A DNA stretch of 28,043 nt from Oscillospiraceae bacterium (GCA_016296045.1 JAEDKB010000002.1:1-28043); one strand, 5' to 3'. Shown: positions 15,539 through 24,081, counted from the stretch's first letter. Made by a program: numbers and translations. Notes: generated from the sequence alone by a model not told the origin.

Positions 15539-15557
15539 TTTCTATCAGGTATTCGTA
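15539..15557. repeat. 19-bp inverted repeat, right arm
   Basis: TTTCTATCAGGTATTCGTA, perfect reverse complement of 15324-15342. It is followed directly by a run of seven A (15557-15563) and the bidirectional terminator. Confidence 0.9.
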
Positions 15558-15611
15558 AAAAAATCACGGCAGCATAGCTCGTCAGGAACGGGCTGTGCTG
15601 CCGTGGTTTTT
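15558..15611. terminator. Bidirectional intrinsic terminator
   Basis: An 18-bp stem (15565-15582 with 15588-15605, wobbles in the middle) with a 5-base loop. It is flanked by an A-run on the left and TTTTT on the right, so it terminates transcription from both sides. It separates the convergent LtaS-like gene and Zn-ribbon gene. Confidence 0.9.
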
Positions 15612-15617
15612 GATTCA

Positions 15618-16028
15618 TTATGTCTTTTTGATAAACCGTTCGCCGCATTTCGGGCAGGTGATGTTGATTTTTCCGCGTTTACGGGGAACGCGGACGGTTT
15701 GCTTGCATTTCGGGCAGCGGAAATAGCGGTTTTTCCGGTCGGTCAGGCACGTCCAAAGCTGACGGAATTTGCGATTCTCCTTCTGACGCGCATAGATGTT
15801 GCGCGAGAGCATCCGAAAAATTCCGAAGCCGAGCAGAGCGAGCATCAGCAGATAGAGGATCGGGTTCAAAATTCGGATGTATACAAAGGAATTTCGGAAA
15901 ATCAGCGACAAAAACGAATTGGTAAGGCTGACCGCAATCGCTGCAACCAAAAGTACAATATTGAGTTGGTCGGAACCGTAGCGCCCGTACATAAATTTGC
16001 GGACGGATTCACCGATACGTCTGAACAT
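15618..16028 (-). CDS. Two-span membrane protein with C-terminal zinc ribbon
   Basis: Unnamed small membrane protein, 136 residues from the ATG at 16028. An in-frame GTG at 16037 would extend it, but that GTG is inside the AGGTGA ribosome site and next to the predicted transcription start. Two hydrophobic spans follow the basic N-terminus (LNIVLLVAAIAVSLTNSFLSLIF, and a longer one around ILNPILYLLMLALLGFGIF). The basic tail ends in a zinc-ribbon pattern CPKC-x18-CPKC (FRCPKCKQ...ITCPKCGERF), a type often found in clostridial membrane proteins of unknown role. It lies 74 bp behind the phosphoesterase gene but has its own promoter (16047-16074). Function unknown. Confidence 0.87.
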   Translation of the reverse strand: MFRRIGESVRKFMYGRYGSDQLNIVLLVAAIAVSLTNSFLSLIFRNSFVYIRILNPILYLLMLALLGFGIFRMLSRNIYARQKENRKFRQLWTCLTDRKNRYFRCPKCKQTVRVPRKRGKINITCPKCGERFIKKT

Positions 16029-16046
16029 ATTTATCACCTGAGAATT

Positions 16047-16074
16047 ATTATAAATCTGCTTTTGATTTTTACAA
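16047..16074 (-). promoter_or_regulatory. Promoter of the Zn-ribbon membrane protein
   Basis: Minus strand: TTGTAA (16069-16074), 16-bp spacer, TATAAT (16047-16052). The start point would be near 16040, leaving a very short leader, which favours the ATG at 16028. Confidence 0.65.
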
Positions 16075-16102
16075 GAGCAACAGGAAAGAATTTACGATTT
16101 GT

Positions 16103-16930
16103 TTACGAATTCGGATTTTTCAGGCAGAGTACCGAAAGCTGCGGACGGTTAAACAGGCGGAAGCGGACACCGCTGAAACCGAGGCCGCGGCTGACATACA
16201 ATGCGGTGCCGTTTTTTCGGTAGATACCGGCATCAAAATCGGGGAACAGCTCCCGATGTGTGCCAAACACGCCGCCGACCAGCGGCAGGCGGATCACACC
16301 GCCGTGACAGTGTCCGCTGAGCACGAGCATGACATTCAGTTCCGACCACATACTCAGCTCGTCATTGCGGTGCGAGAGCATCAAAATGGGAACATTTTCT
16401 CCCTCGTTGATACGAATCTGCCGCACCAGCTCGTCGGGCATGGTTCGATCCAGCGGACCGCAGGGATCGTCCACGCCTGCCAAAACGATTTTTTCCCCGC
16501 CGCGATGCAGCACATGGTAGGTGTTTTGCAGCACCTGCACACCGAGCTGCTGCATCATGGATAAAATATCGCGCAGAGAGTCTACCTGCCATTCGTGATT
16601 TCCGGTAACATAGTAGGTCGGCGCAAGCTCGGTCAGAGCGGAAAGAAGCGGCGGTAAAACGGAAAGGTCGGTTTTTTCGTCGAACAGGTCGCCCGTAATG
16701 CAGATCAAGTCGGGAGCGGCCTTTTGAACGGCGTCAATCAGGCGCGTGTTGCCGTCTCCGAAGCTCCTGCCGTGCAGGTCGGAGATCTGTACCAGCCGCA
16801 GCGAATCAAAGCTTTTCGGCAGCGCCGGCAGCGCGACGGTTTCTTCCACCGCGCAGATCGAGACATTTTCCCAGAGCAGAAATCCGGCAATCAGTGCAAG
16901 GGTCAGCAGAAATGACAGCAGCTTTTTCAA
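16103..16930 (-). CDS. Membrane-anchored calcineurin-like metallophosphoesterase
   Basis: Binuclear-metal phosphoesterase (YkuE/LpxH-like group), anchored by one N-terminal span and probably acting outside the cytoplasm. All signature motifs are present: DLH (Asp51, His53), GDLFDE (Asp81), GNHEW (Asn111, His112), a later SHRND and GHCHGG. The best start is the TTG at 16930, seven bases after AAAGGAGG; this gives 275 residues beginning LKKLLSFLLTLALIAGF, a good membrane anchor. An upstream ATG at 16960 would add ten residues with no ribosome site. Substrate unknown; relatives hydrolyse phospholipid head groups or wall intermediates. Divergent from recJ, with promoters that overlap face to face. 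Confidence 0.93.
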   Translation of the reverse strand: MKKLLSFLLTLALIAGFLLWENVSICAVEETVALPALPKSFDSLRLVQISDLHGRSFGDGNTRLIDAVQKAAPDLICITGDLFDEKTDLSVLPPLLSALTELAPTYYVTGNHEWQVDSLRDILSMMQQLGVQVLQNTYHVLHRGGEKIVLAGVDDPCGPLDRTMPDELVRQIRINEGENVPILMLSHRNDELSMWSELNVMLVLSGHCHGGVIRLPLVGGVFGTHRELFPDFDAGIYRKNGTALYVSRGLGFSGVRFRLFNRPQLSVLCLKNPNS

Positions 16931-16999
16931 AAGCAGACCTCCTTTCGGGCAGAATATCAAAAAGCGGGTCTTTTGAGGGATACTTTTTGTGTATCGTCT

Positions 17000-17029
17000 A
17001 TTGTACCCGAAGCAAATATTTGTTATAAT
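17000..17029. promoter_or_regulatory. Overlapping face-to-face promoters (recJ on plus, phosphoesterase on minus)
   Basis: Plus strand: TTGTAC (17001-17006), 17-bp spacer, TATAAT (17024-17029), a strong promoter. Minus strand: TACAAT as -10 (17000-17005) and a weak TTATAA -35 (17023-17028), also 17 bp apart. A CAAATATTTG palindrome (17013-17022) lies in both spacers. The plus promoter rules out a recJ start upstream of ~17036. Confidence 0.6.
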
Positions 17030-17060
17030 AAAAAGAAAAATAAAATGGGATGGTATTGGA

Positions 17061-19100
17061 GTGAAGTACGGAATCTGGAAGATAGCGGTGCCGGAGGAGA
17101 GCGCGGTAGCGAAGCTGTGCGCAGCAGGCTACAGTCCGCTGACGGCGCGAGTGCTGTGCAGCAGGGGATTTGACACCCCGGAAAAGGCGGCGGCGCTTCT
17201 CGATACAAATGCGCCGCTGAACGATCCGTTTGCCATGAAGGAGATGGATCGTGCGGTAGCGGCGGTGCGAGCCGCCCTGGAAAAGAAAGAAAAAATTGCC
17301 GTATTCGGAGATTACGATGTTGACGGTATCACGGCGACGTGTCTGCTGACGGATTATCTGCGCTCTGTCGGAGCCGATTGTATCGCCCATATTCCCGGAC
17401 GGCTTGAGGAAGGCTATGGTCTGAACATCGGCGCCATTGAGCAGCTCTATGACGAGGGAGTGCGGACGATCATTACGGTCGATTGCGGCATTACCGCGCT
17501 GGAGGAGGCGGAGCTGTGTGCCCGAAGGGGGATCACGCTCGTCATCACCGACCACCATGAATGTAAGGACGAATTGCCCCGTGCGGCGGCGGTCATCGAT
17601 CCGCACCGTGCCGACCGCACCTATCCGCATACGAATTTATCCGGCGTGGGCATTGCCTTTAAGCTGGCTGCGGCGCTGAGCGCCGATCAGGACGCGATTG
17701 CCCGCCGATACTGCGACCTGTTCTGTCTGGGAACGATTGCGGACGTGATGCCCCTGTGCGGTGAAAACCGGCATCTTGTGGCAATGGGGCTGGCGGCGCT
17801 TCAGAATCCGAAGCGAATCGGGGTTCGTGCGTTGATTCAGGCCTGCGGCTGCGATGCTCAGCAGATCACGGCCTCGACGATCGGCTATGTGCTTGCGCCG
17901 CGCATCAACGCGGCAGGACGCATGGAGCACGCGGAGCTGGCGGTGCAGTTGTTCCTGTCGAAGGATGAGGCAGAGGCAAAGGAGCTTTCCGAAACGCTCT
18001 GCCGCCTGAATCGGGAGCGTCAGAGCACGGAATATGAGATCTACCGTGAGGCGACAAGCCGTCTGCGCGGCGGCAAACGGATGAACGACAGCGCCATCGT
18101 GCTTGCCGGCGAGAACTGGCATCAGGGCGTTGTCGGGATCGTAGCTTCACGGCTGAGCGAGGAATACGGCCGTCCGACGTTTTTGATCTGCCTGAGCGGA
18201 GATCACGGCAAGGCCTCCTCCCGTTCCTACGGAGGCTTTAATCTGTTTGCCTCTCTGACGGAGCTGTCGGATCTGTTGGAGGACTACGGCGGTCATGAGC
18301 TGGCAGCCGGCTTTACCATTATGCGGAATAATATCGATGAATTCCGCCGCCGCATCTGTCGGCGCGCTGAGGCGTTTAACGCCTCCGGACAGGCAAGATC
18401 CGCATTGGAGATCGACTGTGAGGTAACGGCGAATCTTCTGACGGAGGAAAATGTGGACGGATTGTCCCAGCTGGAGCCGTGCGGCACCGGCTGCCCGAAG
18501 CCCGTGTTCTGCCTGAGTGAAATGATCATCGAGCGGATCGGAACGGTGGGAAACGGAAAGCATCTGCGTCTGCGGCTTCGTTCGCTGGACGGAACAGAGC
18601 TGAATGCCATCTATTTTTCCGGCGGGAATCTGGTGAAGAAGCTGTGCATCGGTGATCGGATAGACGTGGCGTTTCATCTGCAAATCAACGATTATCGCGG
18701 CGTGCGCACGGTTCAGCTCAGTCTGATCGGGCTGCGCAAGGTATATCCGGCGGCGCTGTTTGACCGCTATATGGAGCGAGAGCCGCTGACGCCGGCGGAA
18801 AAGGCGATGATTGCGCCGGACCGCAGCGATGTGGCGGATGTATGGCGTTATCTGCGTGCCCATGTGCCGCCGGGAAGGACGCTGTATTGTGATCTGATGG
18901 AGCTTTGTCTCGGGATTGCCACGCTTTCCGAAAACCGCCACAGCATCCGCCGCACACTGAGCTGTCTGGAGATTTTACAGGAGCTTGGCTTTGTCACATA
19001 CATTCGAGAGCATACGGCTTTAAAAATCACGCTTTGCCTGAGCAGTGCCCCGAATCCGCTTGAAAACAGTCAGTTATATCATTCTCTGCGAGGTGAGTGA
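17061..19100 (+). CDS. recJ: RecJ single-strand DNA exonuclease
   Basis: 5'-3' single-strand exonuclease used in recombination and mismatch or base-excision repair. The start is taken as the GTG at 17061 (679 residues) because the promoter at 17001-17029 places transcription start near 17036; the frame itself opens further upstream. DHH-family metal motifs are present: GDYDVDG (Asp84, Asp86, Asp88), VDCG (Asp141) and DHH (164-166). The ARINAAGRM segment and DHHA1 motif GGHELAAGF follow. After the OB-fold (~500-575) there is an extra ~110-residue C-terminal part that looks like a winged helix, as in many Firmicutes RecJ proteins, making it longer than the ~577-residue E. coli enzyme. rel starts directly after the stop codon (TGAATG). 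Confidence 0.95.
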   Translation: MKYGIWKIAVPEESAVAKLCAAGYSPLTARVLCSRGFDTPEKAAALLDTNAPLNDPFAMKEMDRAVAAVRAALEKKEKIAVFGDYDVDGITATCLLTDYLRSVGADCIAHIPGRLEEGYGLNIGAIEQLYDEGVRTIITVDCGITALEEAELCARRGITLVITDHHECKDELPRAAAVIDPHRADRTYPHTNLSGVGIAFKLAAALSADQDAIARRYCDLFCLGTIADVMPLCGENRHLVAMGLAALQNPKRIGVRALIQACGCDAQQITASTIGYVLAPRINAAGRMEHAELAVQLFLSKDEAEAKELSETLCRLNRERQSTEYEIYREATSRLRGGKRMNDSAIVLAGENWHQGVVGIVASRLSEEYGRPTFLICLSGDHGKASSRSYGGFNLFASLTELSDLLEDYGGHELAAGFTIMRNNIDEFRRRICRRAEAFNASGQARSALEIDCEVTANLLTEENVDGLSQLEPCGTGCPKPVFCLSEMIIERIGTVGNGKHLRLRLRSLDGTELNAIYFSGGNLVKKLCIGDRIDVAFHLQINDYRGVRTVQLSLIGLRKVYPAALFDRYMEREPLTPAEKAMIAPDRSDVADVWRYLRAHVPPGRTLYCDLMELCLGIATLSENRHSIRRTLSCLEILQELGFVTYIREHTALKITLCLSSAPNPLENSQLYHSLRGE

Positions 19101-21278
19101 ATGGAAACCTTTGCCGATCATTATGAAAGTATGAAGCGCATGATCGCGCTGCATTGTCCGCAGGCCGATATGCAGGCCATTGACCGTGCGGTCTCCTATG
19201 CGGAGAAGAAGCATCGCAATCAGAAACGCAAGGATGGATCTCCCTACATCATCCATCCGCTGGCGGTTGCGGAAATCGTCGCGGAAACCGGTCTGGATAC
19301 CGATGCCATTCTCGGCGCGATTTTGCACGACTGCATTGAAGATACCGATTCTACCTATGATGAAATTGCCCGTCAGTTTGGTTCTACGGTTGCCTCCTTG
19401 GTCGAGGGCGTTACCAAGCTGACCCGTGTGCAGTATTCCACGCTGGAAGAGCAGCAGATGGAGAACCTCCGTAAGATGTTCATGGCCATGAGCAAGGATA
19501 TCCGTGTCGTTCTCATCAAAATCTGCGACCGACTGCATAACACCCGCACCATGGAATACCAGACTCCGGAGAAGCAGGTGTCCAAATCCCGCGAGACGAT
19601 GGACATTTACGCGCCTCTGGCGCACCGTCTTGGTATGCAGAAGATCAAATGGGAGTTGGAGGATACCAGTCTCAAATATCTCGATCCGGACGGATATAAC
19701 AGCATCATGTCCTATCTGGAAGCGCATCAGCAAGAGGCTGATCGTTTTATGCGCGCCATTCAGAGCAAGATCACCACGCGATTGTCCTCCGTGGGCATCC
19801 ACGGCTCGATCTACGGACGCATCAAGCACGTTTATTCCATCTACCGCAAGATGAAATCGCAGGACAAGCGCATTGAAGAGCTGTACGATTTGTATGCCTT
19901 CCGCGTTATTGTCGATACCATTCCCGATTGCTATAACGTTCTCGGCCATATCCATGACCTGTTCAATCTGGTTCCGGGCCGCTTTAAGGATTATATTTCC
20001 ACACCCAAGCCCAATATGTATCAAAGCCTGCATACCACCGTCATCGGGAAGGAGGGCATCCCCTTTGAGGTGCAGATCCGTACTTGGGAAATGCACGAAA
20101 CGGCAGAATACGGCATTGCCGCACACTGGAAATACAAAGAGGGCATTGAAGGCGGCAACGAAAAGGACTTTGAATGGGTGCGCCGTCTGCTCGAAAGTCA
20201 GCAGGAGGAAAACGATGCGGAGGACTATATCCACTCCCTTAAGGTGGATATGTTCGACGATGAAGTCTTTGTCTTTACGCCGAAGGGCAAGGTCATGTCT
20301 CTGCCTGCCGGCTCCACGCCGATCGATTTTGCCTACGCCATCCATTCCGGCGTCGGCAACACGATGATCGGTGCGAAAATCAACAACCGGATCGCGAGCT
20401 TCGATCAGCGTCTGATCAATGGCGATATTGTTGAGATTCTGACCTCCAAGTCGGCGAAGGGCCCCAGCCGTGACTGGCTGAAAATCTGCAACAGCAATCA
20501 GGCGCGGACAAAGATCAAGCAGTGGTTCAAGAAGGAAAAGCGCGAAGAAAATGTCGCGCACGGCAAGGCAAGCTTTGAAGGAGAACTTCGCCGCGGCGGC
20601 ATCAATCCCTCGGTTTTGCAGGATGCGGAGCTTCTGCCCACGCTGCTGAAAAAGCTGTCCTTTGAATCGCTGGACGATATGTACGCGGCCATCGGCTACG
20701 GCGGTCTGACAGCGGTCAAGGCGTTTGGACGCATCCGTGAGGAGCTGACAAAGGCAAACCGTCAGCAGAAAGAAAAGGAAGCCTTTAAGGTTGCCGAATC
20801 GCAGCCGGGGAAAGCCAGCCGCCATAAGGACAGCGGCGTTATCGTTGAGGACATCGAATCGTGCATGATTAAATTCTCACGCTGCTGCACGCCGGTGCCG
20901 GGCGATGATATTATCGGCTTTATCACCAAAGGCTACGGCGTGTCGATCCACCGCAAGGACTGTAAGAATGTCAACCTGAACGACGCGAAGCTGGCAGGAC
21001 GCTGGGTCAAGGTATTCTGGTCGGCTGCGGAGGAAAAGCCGTTTTCGACCACCTTTGAGATCGACTGCGTGGATCGTGACGGCATCTGGATGGATATTGC
21101 CTCGACGCTCAGCGCCGCGAAGGTGCGTGTGACGGAGATTTCTGCCCGTGAGACATCTACGGACAGGGCGCGCATGATCGCCACCTTTGAGGTTCGGAAT
21201 GTTACCGAGCTGGAGGCCATCCGCAATAAGATGCGAGCCATCGACGGTGTGATCGATGTGCGCAGAGGTCAAAACTGA
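19101..21278 (+). CDS. rel: Rel: bifunctional (p)ppGpp synthetase/hydrolase
   Basis: Controls the stringent response by making (p)ppGpp on starved ribosomes and hydrolysing it otherwise. 725 residues, with the full long-RSH layout. The HD hydrolase has IIHP (His52), HDCIED (76-81) and DRLHNTRT (143-150). The synthetase has GRIKHVYSIYRKM (239-251) and RFKD (294-297), the RXKD signature of bifunctional enzymes rather than the EXDD of RelA. TGS follows at ~391-450 (VFTPKGKVMSLPAGSTPIDFAYAIH), then a helical part, a zinc finger with SRCCTPVPGDDIIG, and the C-terminal ACT domain (~655-725). No inactivating change is seen in either active site. It abuts recJ, and its TGA shares a base with the dtd ATG. 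Confidence 0.98.
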   Translation: METFADHYESMKRMIALHCPQADMQAIDRAVSYAEKKHRNQKRKDGSPYIIHPLAVAEIVAETGLDTDAILGAILHDCIEDTDSTYDEIARQFGSTVASLVEGVTKLTRVQYSTLEEQQMENLRKMFMAMSKDIRVVLIKICDRLHNTRTMEYQTPEKQVSKSRETMDIYAPLAHRLGMQKIKWELEDTSLKYLDPDGYNSIMSYLEAHQQEADRFMRAIQSKITTRLSSVGIHGSIYGRIKHVYSIYRKMKSQDKRIEELYDLYAFRVIVDTIPDCYNVLGHIHDLFNLVPGRFKDYISTPKPNMYQSLHTTVIGKEGIPFEVQIRTWEMHETAEYGIAAHWKYKEGIEGGNEKDFEWVRRLLESQQEENDAEDYIHSLKVDMFDDEVFVFTPKGKVMSLPAGSTPIDFAYAIHSGVGNTMIGAKINNRIASFDQRLINGDIVEILTSKSAKGPSRDWLKICNSNQARTKIKQWFKKEKREENVAHGKASFEGELRRGGINPSVLQDAELLPTLLKKLSFESLDDMYAAIGYGGLTAVKAFGRIREELTKANRQQKEKEAFKVAESQPGKASRHKDSGVIVEDIESCMIKFSRCCTPVPGDDIIGFITKGYGVSIHRKDCKNVNLNDAKLAGRWVKVFWSAAEEKPFSTTFEIDCVDRDGIWMDIASTLSAAKVRVTEISARETSTDRARMIATFEVRNVTELEAIRNKMRAIDGVIDVRRGQN

Positions 21279-21727
21279 TGCGCGCGGTCGTTACACGCGT
21301 GAAAAGCGCGTCGGTGGAAATCGGCGGAGAGATCGTCGGAAGAATCGGCAAGGGTTTTTTGATCCTGCTGGGCGTTGCTCCCGATGACACGCCTGAAAAA
21401 TGCAAAAAATTGGCGGAAAAGGCGCTTGGACTGCGTGTTTTCTGCGATGAAAACGATAAAATGAATCTGAATCTGGACGCGGTCGGCGGTCAGGTGCTGG
21501 TTGTCAGCCAGTTTACCCTGTATGCCGACTGCAAAAAGGGGAAGCGCCCCAGCTTTGTCGGCGCTGCCGGTCCTCAGATCGCTGCGGCGCTGTATGAGCA
21601 GTTTCTGGACGAATGCCGTGCGCTCGGTCATGAGCCGCAGCACGGTCAGTTCGGTGCCGATATGCTGGTCGCCTCGGAAAACGACGGTCCGGTTACCATT
21701 TTGCTCGATACGGATGAACTGATGTGA
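21278..21727 (+). CDS. dtd: D-aminoacyl-tRNA deacylase
   Basis: Trans-editing enzyme that removes D-amino acids (and Gly from tRNA-Ala) wrongly attached to tRNA. 149 residues, full length. Both active-site motifs are intact: SQFTLYAD (~77-84) and the cross-subunit NDGPVT (~137-142) with the Gly-cisPro pair. The start is MRAVVTRV, the standard DTD N-terminus. The ATG overlaps the rel stop by one base, so translation is coupled. The rel-dtd pairing is common in Firmicutes. Confidence 0.97.
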   Translation: MRAVVTRVKSASVEIGGEIVGRIGKGFLILLGVAPDDTPEKCKKLAEKALGLRVFCDENDKMNLNLDAVGGQVLVVSQFTLYADCKKGKRPSFVGAAGPQIAAALYEQFLDECRALGHEPQHGQFGADMLVASENDGPVTILLDTDELM

Positions 21728-21737
21728 GGGAATGTTC

Positions 21738-22322
21738 ATGAAAATTCGCACTCTGACACTGGGCAACTACCAGACCAACTGTTATCTTGTCAGCGATGAA
21801 GACGGCGTGACCGCCGTGATCGATCCCGGCTATGAGCCGGAGCTTATCTTGTCGCACCTGAAAGCAGAGTGCCTGCATTTGGGCGCGATTTTGCTGACCC
21901 ACGGACATTTTGACCATGTCGGCGGCGTAAAGACGCTTGCGCAGGCGGCTTCCTGTCCGGTTTGGATGCACGAAGCGGAGCAGACCATGCCGTCACGATT
22001 GACGGCGGGAACGCTGTATTATACCGATACCTATACAGACGGCGACACGGTGCAGGTCGGAAAGCTGACGTTTTCGGTCATGCATACGCCCGGACATACG
22101 CCGGGCTCCGTCTGTCTGCGCTGTGAAAACGCACTGTTTTCGGGAGATACGCTGTTTGCCGGCTCCTGCGGCAGAGTAGACCTGCCCGGCGGAAGTGCGG
22201 CAAAGATGCGTGAAAGCCTCAAAAAGCTGCGCGCTGTTTCGGAAAACCTTACCGTCTACCCCGGTCACGGAGAGGCATCAACACTGGAGCGCGAACGGGC
22301 GTATAATCCCTACCTTCGGTAA
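21738..22322 (+). CDS. Metallo-beta-lactamase-fold hydrolase (glyoxalase II-like)
   Basis: Zinc-dependent cytoplasmic hydrolase of the YcbL/glyoxalase II-like group; relatives cleave glutathione- or bacillithiol-type thioesters, but the substrate here is not fixed. 194 residues from the ATG at 21738, which has GTGAGGGAA at proper spacing; an ATG at 21732 sits too close. Metal motif THGHFDH (54-60), then GHTPGSVCL, FSGDTLF with its bridging Asp, and YPGHGEAS as the last ligand. It follows dtd by ten bases and is the last gene of the recJ-rel-dtd unit. Position beside rel/dtd is recurrent in Firmicutes. Confidence 0.93.
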   Translation: MKIRTLTLGNYQTNCYLVSDEDGVTAVIDPGYEPELILSHLKAECLHLGAILLTHGHFDHVGGVKTLAQAASCPVWMHEAEQTMPSRLTAGTLYYTDTYTDGDTVQVGKLTFSVMHTPGHTPGSVCLRCENALFSGDTLFAGSCGRVDLPGGSAAKMRESLKKLRAVSENLTVYPGHGEASTLERERAYNPYLR

Positions 22323-22406
22323 CAAAGCAGCGATTTTCTTTGACGGGCAGGATCAATGGCGATAGAGGTCTTTGCTCCAAAGGAAGCAAAGGGATCTATT
22401 CCGTAT

Positions 22407-22485
22407 GTCATCCTGAGCGTTAGCGAAGGATCTTCGCACTTTCGATGGAGAAAAGATTCTTCGTCACTGCGTTCCTCAGAATGAC
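22407..22485 (+). repeat. 79-bp dyad repeat, copy 3
   Basis: Third copy, same strand as 15427-15505. It differs mainly in the centre and in CGTTAGCG for CGAAAGCG, a two-base change in the inner arm. The 64-base flank of copies 1 and 2 is absent. It lies in the 313-bp gap 22323-22635 between two genes on the same strand; the rest of that gap holds a partial arm, a small hairpin (22370-22391) and a weak promoter. Confidence 0.9.
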
Positions 22486-22506
22486 AAAACAGTGGATGAC
22501 GGAGTA

Positions 22507-22538
22507 GATTCTTCGGTCCCTATGCTCCCTCAGAATGA
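22507..22538 (+). repeat. Partial, degenerate arm of the 79-bp repeat
   Basis: Begins GATTCTTCGG and ends CTCAGAATGA, like the right arm of the 79-bp unit 22 bases away, but with a changed middle (TCCCTATGCTCC). Probably a decayed second copy of one arm. Confidence 0.65.
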
Positions 22539-22578
22539 AAAGATGAGAGAGCAGTGTGGACTTTCAATCAGTCCGATT

Positions 22579-22609
22579 TTGTCGTCATAGCTCAAAAACA
22601 GTTTATTAT
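22579..22609 (+). promoter_or_regulatory. Weak candidate promoter of hemZ
   Basis: TTGTCG (22579-22584) and TATTAT (22604-22609) with a long 19-bp spacer, 27 bases before the hemZ ATG. Tentative. Confidence 0.35.
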
Positions 22610-22635
22610 GTAAACCATATCAGGAGAAATCTCCC

Positions 22636-24081
22636 ATGAAATTATATTTACGCGGTCATGACGATCGCTATGCCGTCGAGCAGCTTCAATTGGCACTGTT
22701 CCCCGACGAACCGATGGAGCCTGTGGACGCTCCCTTTACGGGCGACGGGGCGATTTCCTCGCTGTCGGCCGGAACGACCTATCTGACCGCCTCGGCAAAA
22801 ATCACGCTTGGGGGCAGGACGGCGTATGCACAGCGCCGCATGAAAACGGCGCAGGCAGATGTTGCTTCGCGCCGCCGCCTGCTGCAAAATGCCTACTACG
22901 CTGCCGCGCTGGAGCTGAGAGAAGCGCCGCAGTGGGGCAGTCTTTCGGGCGTTCGTCCGACCAAGCTGACAACGCGCCACTTGCTTGCGGGCGGCGACAA
23001 AAAGAGCGCCGACAGGCTGTTGAAGGAGCTTTACCATGTCAGTCCGGAGCGCAGGAGACTTTGTGTGGAAGCCTCTCTTGCAACGGTTCAGGCTGCAAAG
23101 TGCCTGCGTGAAAATGACATTTCCCTTTATATCGGGATTCCGTTTTGTCCGACCCGATGCAGCTATTGCAGCTTTGTCAGCGCCAGTGTAGAGAAGCTTC
23201 AAAAGCTGCTGCCGGATTTTTTGCAGGCGCTGGAGCGTGAGATCGAGCACGTCGGCAGGCTTGTAAAGGCCTCCGGCAAGTGCGTTCGCACGATCTATAT
23301 CGGCGGAGGAACACCGACGACACTGTCTACAGCGCAAATACAACGGCTCATGCGCGTAATTGCCGGGAATTTTGACTTGACAGAGCTGATAGAATATACG
23401 GTAGAGGGCGGACGACCCGACACCCTCAGCATGGAGAAGCTGAAGGCGATTTTTGACGGCGGCTGCGACCGCATGAGCATCAATCCGCAGACGATGAACG
23501 ATTCCGTTCTGGAATGCATCGGACGCCGTCATTCGAGCGAGCAGACGGTAAACGCCTACCGTGATGCGCTTCAGGCAGGCTTTCAGGGCATCAATATGGA
23601 TCTGATTGCCGGTCTGCCGTCAGATACGCCGGAGTCGTTTGCCGACTCTTTGGAACGAGTGCTCTCGCTTGCGCCGTCGAATATCACGGTGCATACGCTG
23701 GCGCTGAAAAAGGGTGCCGATCTGTTCTTTGAGCGCTTTCGTCTGCCTACGGCGCAGGAGGTCAGCCAAATGCTTTCGTATGCGGAAAAACGTCTGCGCG
23801 AAAGCGGTTACGCGCCGTATTATCTTTACCGGCAGAAATATATGTCCGGCAGCTTTGAGAATGTCGGCTGGTGCAAGCCGGGCTTTATCGGACGATATAA
23901 TATCTATATGATGGAGGAGCTTCATTCCATCATTTCGCTCGGCGGCGGAGGAATGACAAAGATCAACCTTGCCGACGGGAAGCTGGAGCGTTTTCACAAC
24001 CCGAAGTTTCCGCAGCAGTATATCGAGCGCATCGAGGACATCCTGCGGCAGAAGGAGAAAGCGTTTGCCCTGCTTCCGTAA
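22636..24081 (+). CDS. hemZ: HemZ-type radical SAM coproporphyrinogen dehydrogenase-like protein
   Basis: Radical SAM protein of the HemN/HemW superfamily, closest by length and motifs to HemZ (oxygen-independent coproporphyrinogen III oxidase-like). 481 residues. The N-terminal ~160 residues are the HemZ-specific extension, including WGSLSGVRPTKL. YIGIPFCPTRCSYCSF (166-180) gives the 4Fe-4S cysteines Cys171, Cys175 and Cys178; the fourth cysteine of true HemN is Phe, as in HemZ and HemW. YIGGGTPTTL and EYTVEGGRPDTL follow as SAM-binding motifs. AGGAGAAATCTCCC precedes the ATG. No other heme gene is in the window, so heme synthesis is not implied; real HemZ chemistry in clostridia is not settled. 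Followed 24 bp later by the amidohydrolase. Confidence 0.92.
   Translation: MKLYLRGHDDRYAVEQLQLALFPDEPMEPVDAPFTGDGAISSLSAGTTYLTASAKITLGGRTAYAQRRMKTAQADVASRRRLLQNAYYAAALELREAPQWGSLSGVRPTKLTTRHLLAGGDKKSADRLLKELYHVSPERRRLCVEASLATVQAAKCLRENDISLYIGIPFCPTRCSYCSFVSASVEKLQKLLPDFLQALEREIEHVGRLVKASGKCVRTIYIGGGTPTTLSTAQIQRLMRVIAGNFDLTELIEYTVEGGRPDTLSMEKLKAIFDGGCDRMSINPQTMNDSVLECIGRRHSSEQTVNAYRDALQAGFQGINMDLIAGLPSDTPESFADSLERVLSLAPSNITVHTLALKKGADLFFERFRLPTAQEVSQMLSYAEKRLRESGYAPYYLYRQKYMSGSFENVGWCKPGFIGRYNIYMMEELHSIISLGGGGMTKINLADGKLERFHNPKFPQQYIERIEDILRQKEKAFALLP

Noticed and set aside
15402..16223. 273-codon plus-strand frame
   Set aside because: It crosses repeat copy 2 and the terminator and lies antisense to the Zn-ribbon gene, which has a promoter, ribosome site and zinc motif.
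19074..20825. 583-codon minus-strand frame opposite rel
   Set aside because: Antisense shadow of a complete, motif-rich rel gene; long shadows are common in GC-rich coding DNA and it has no recognisable domain.
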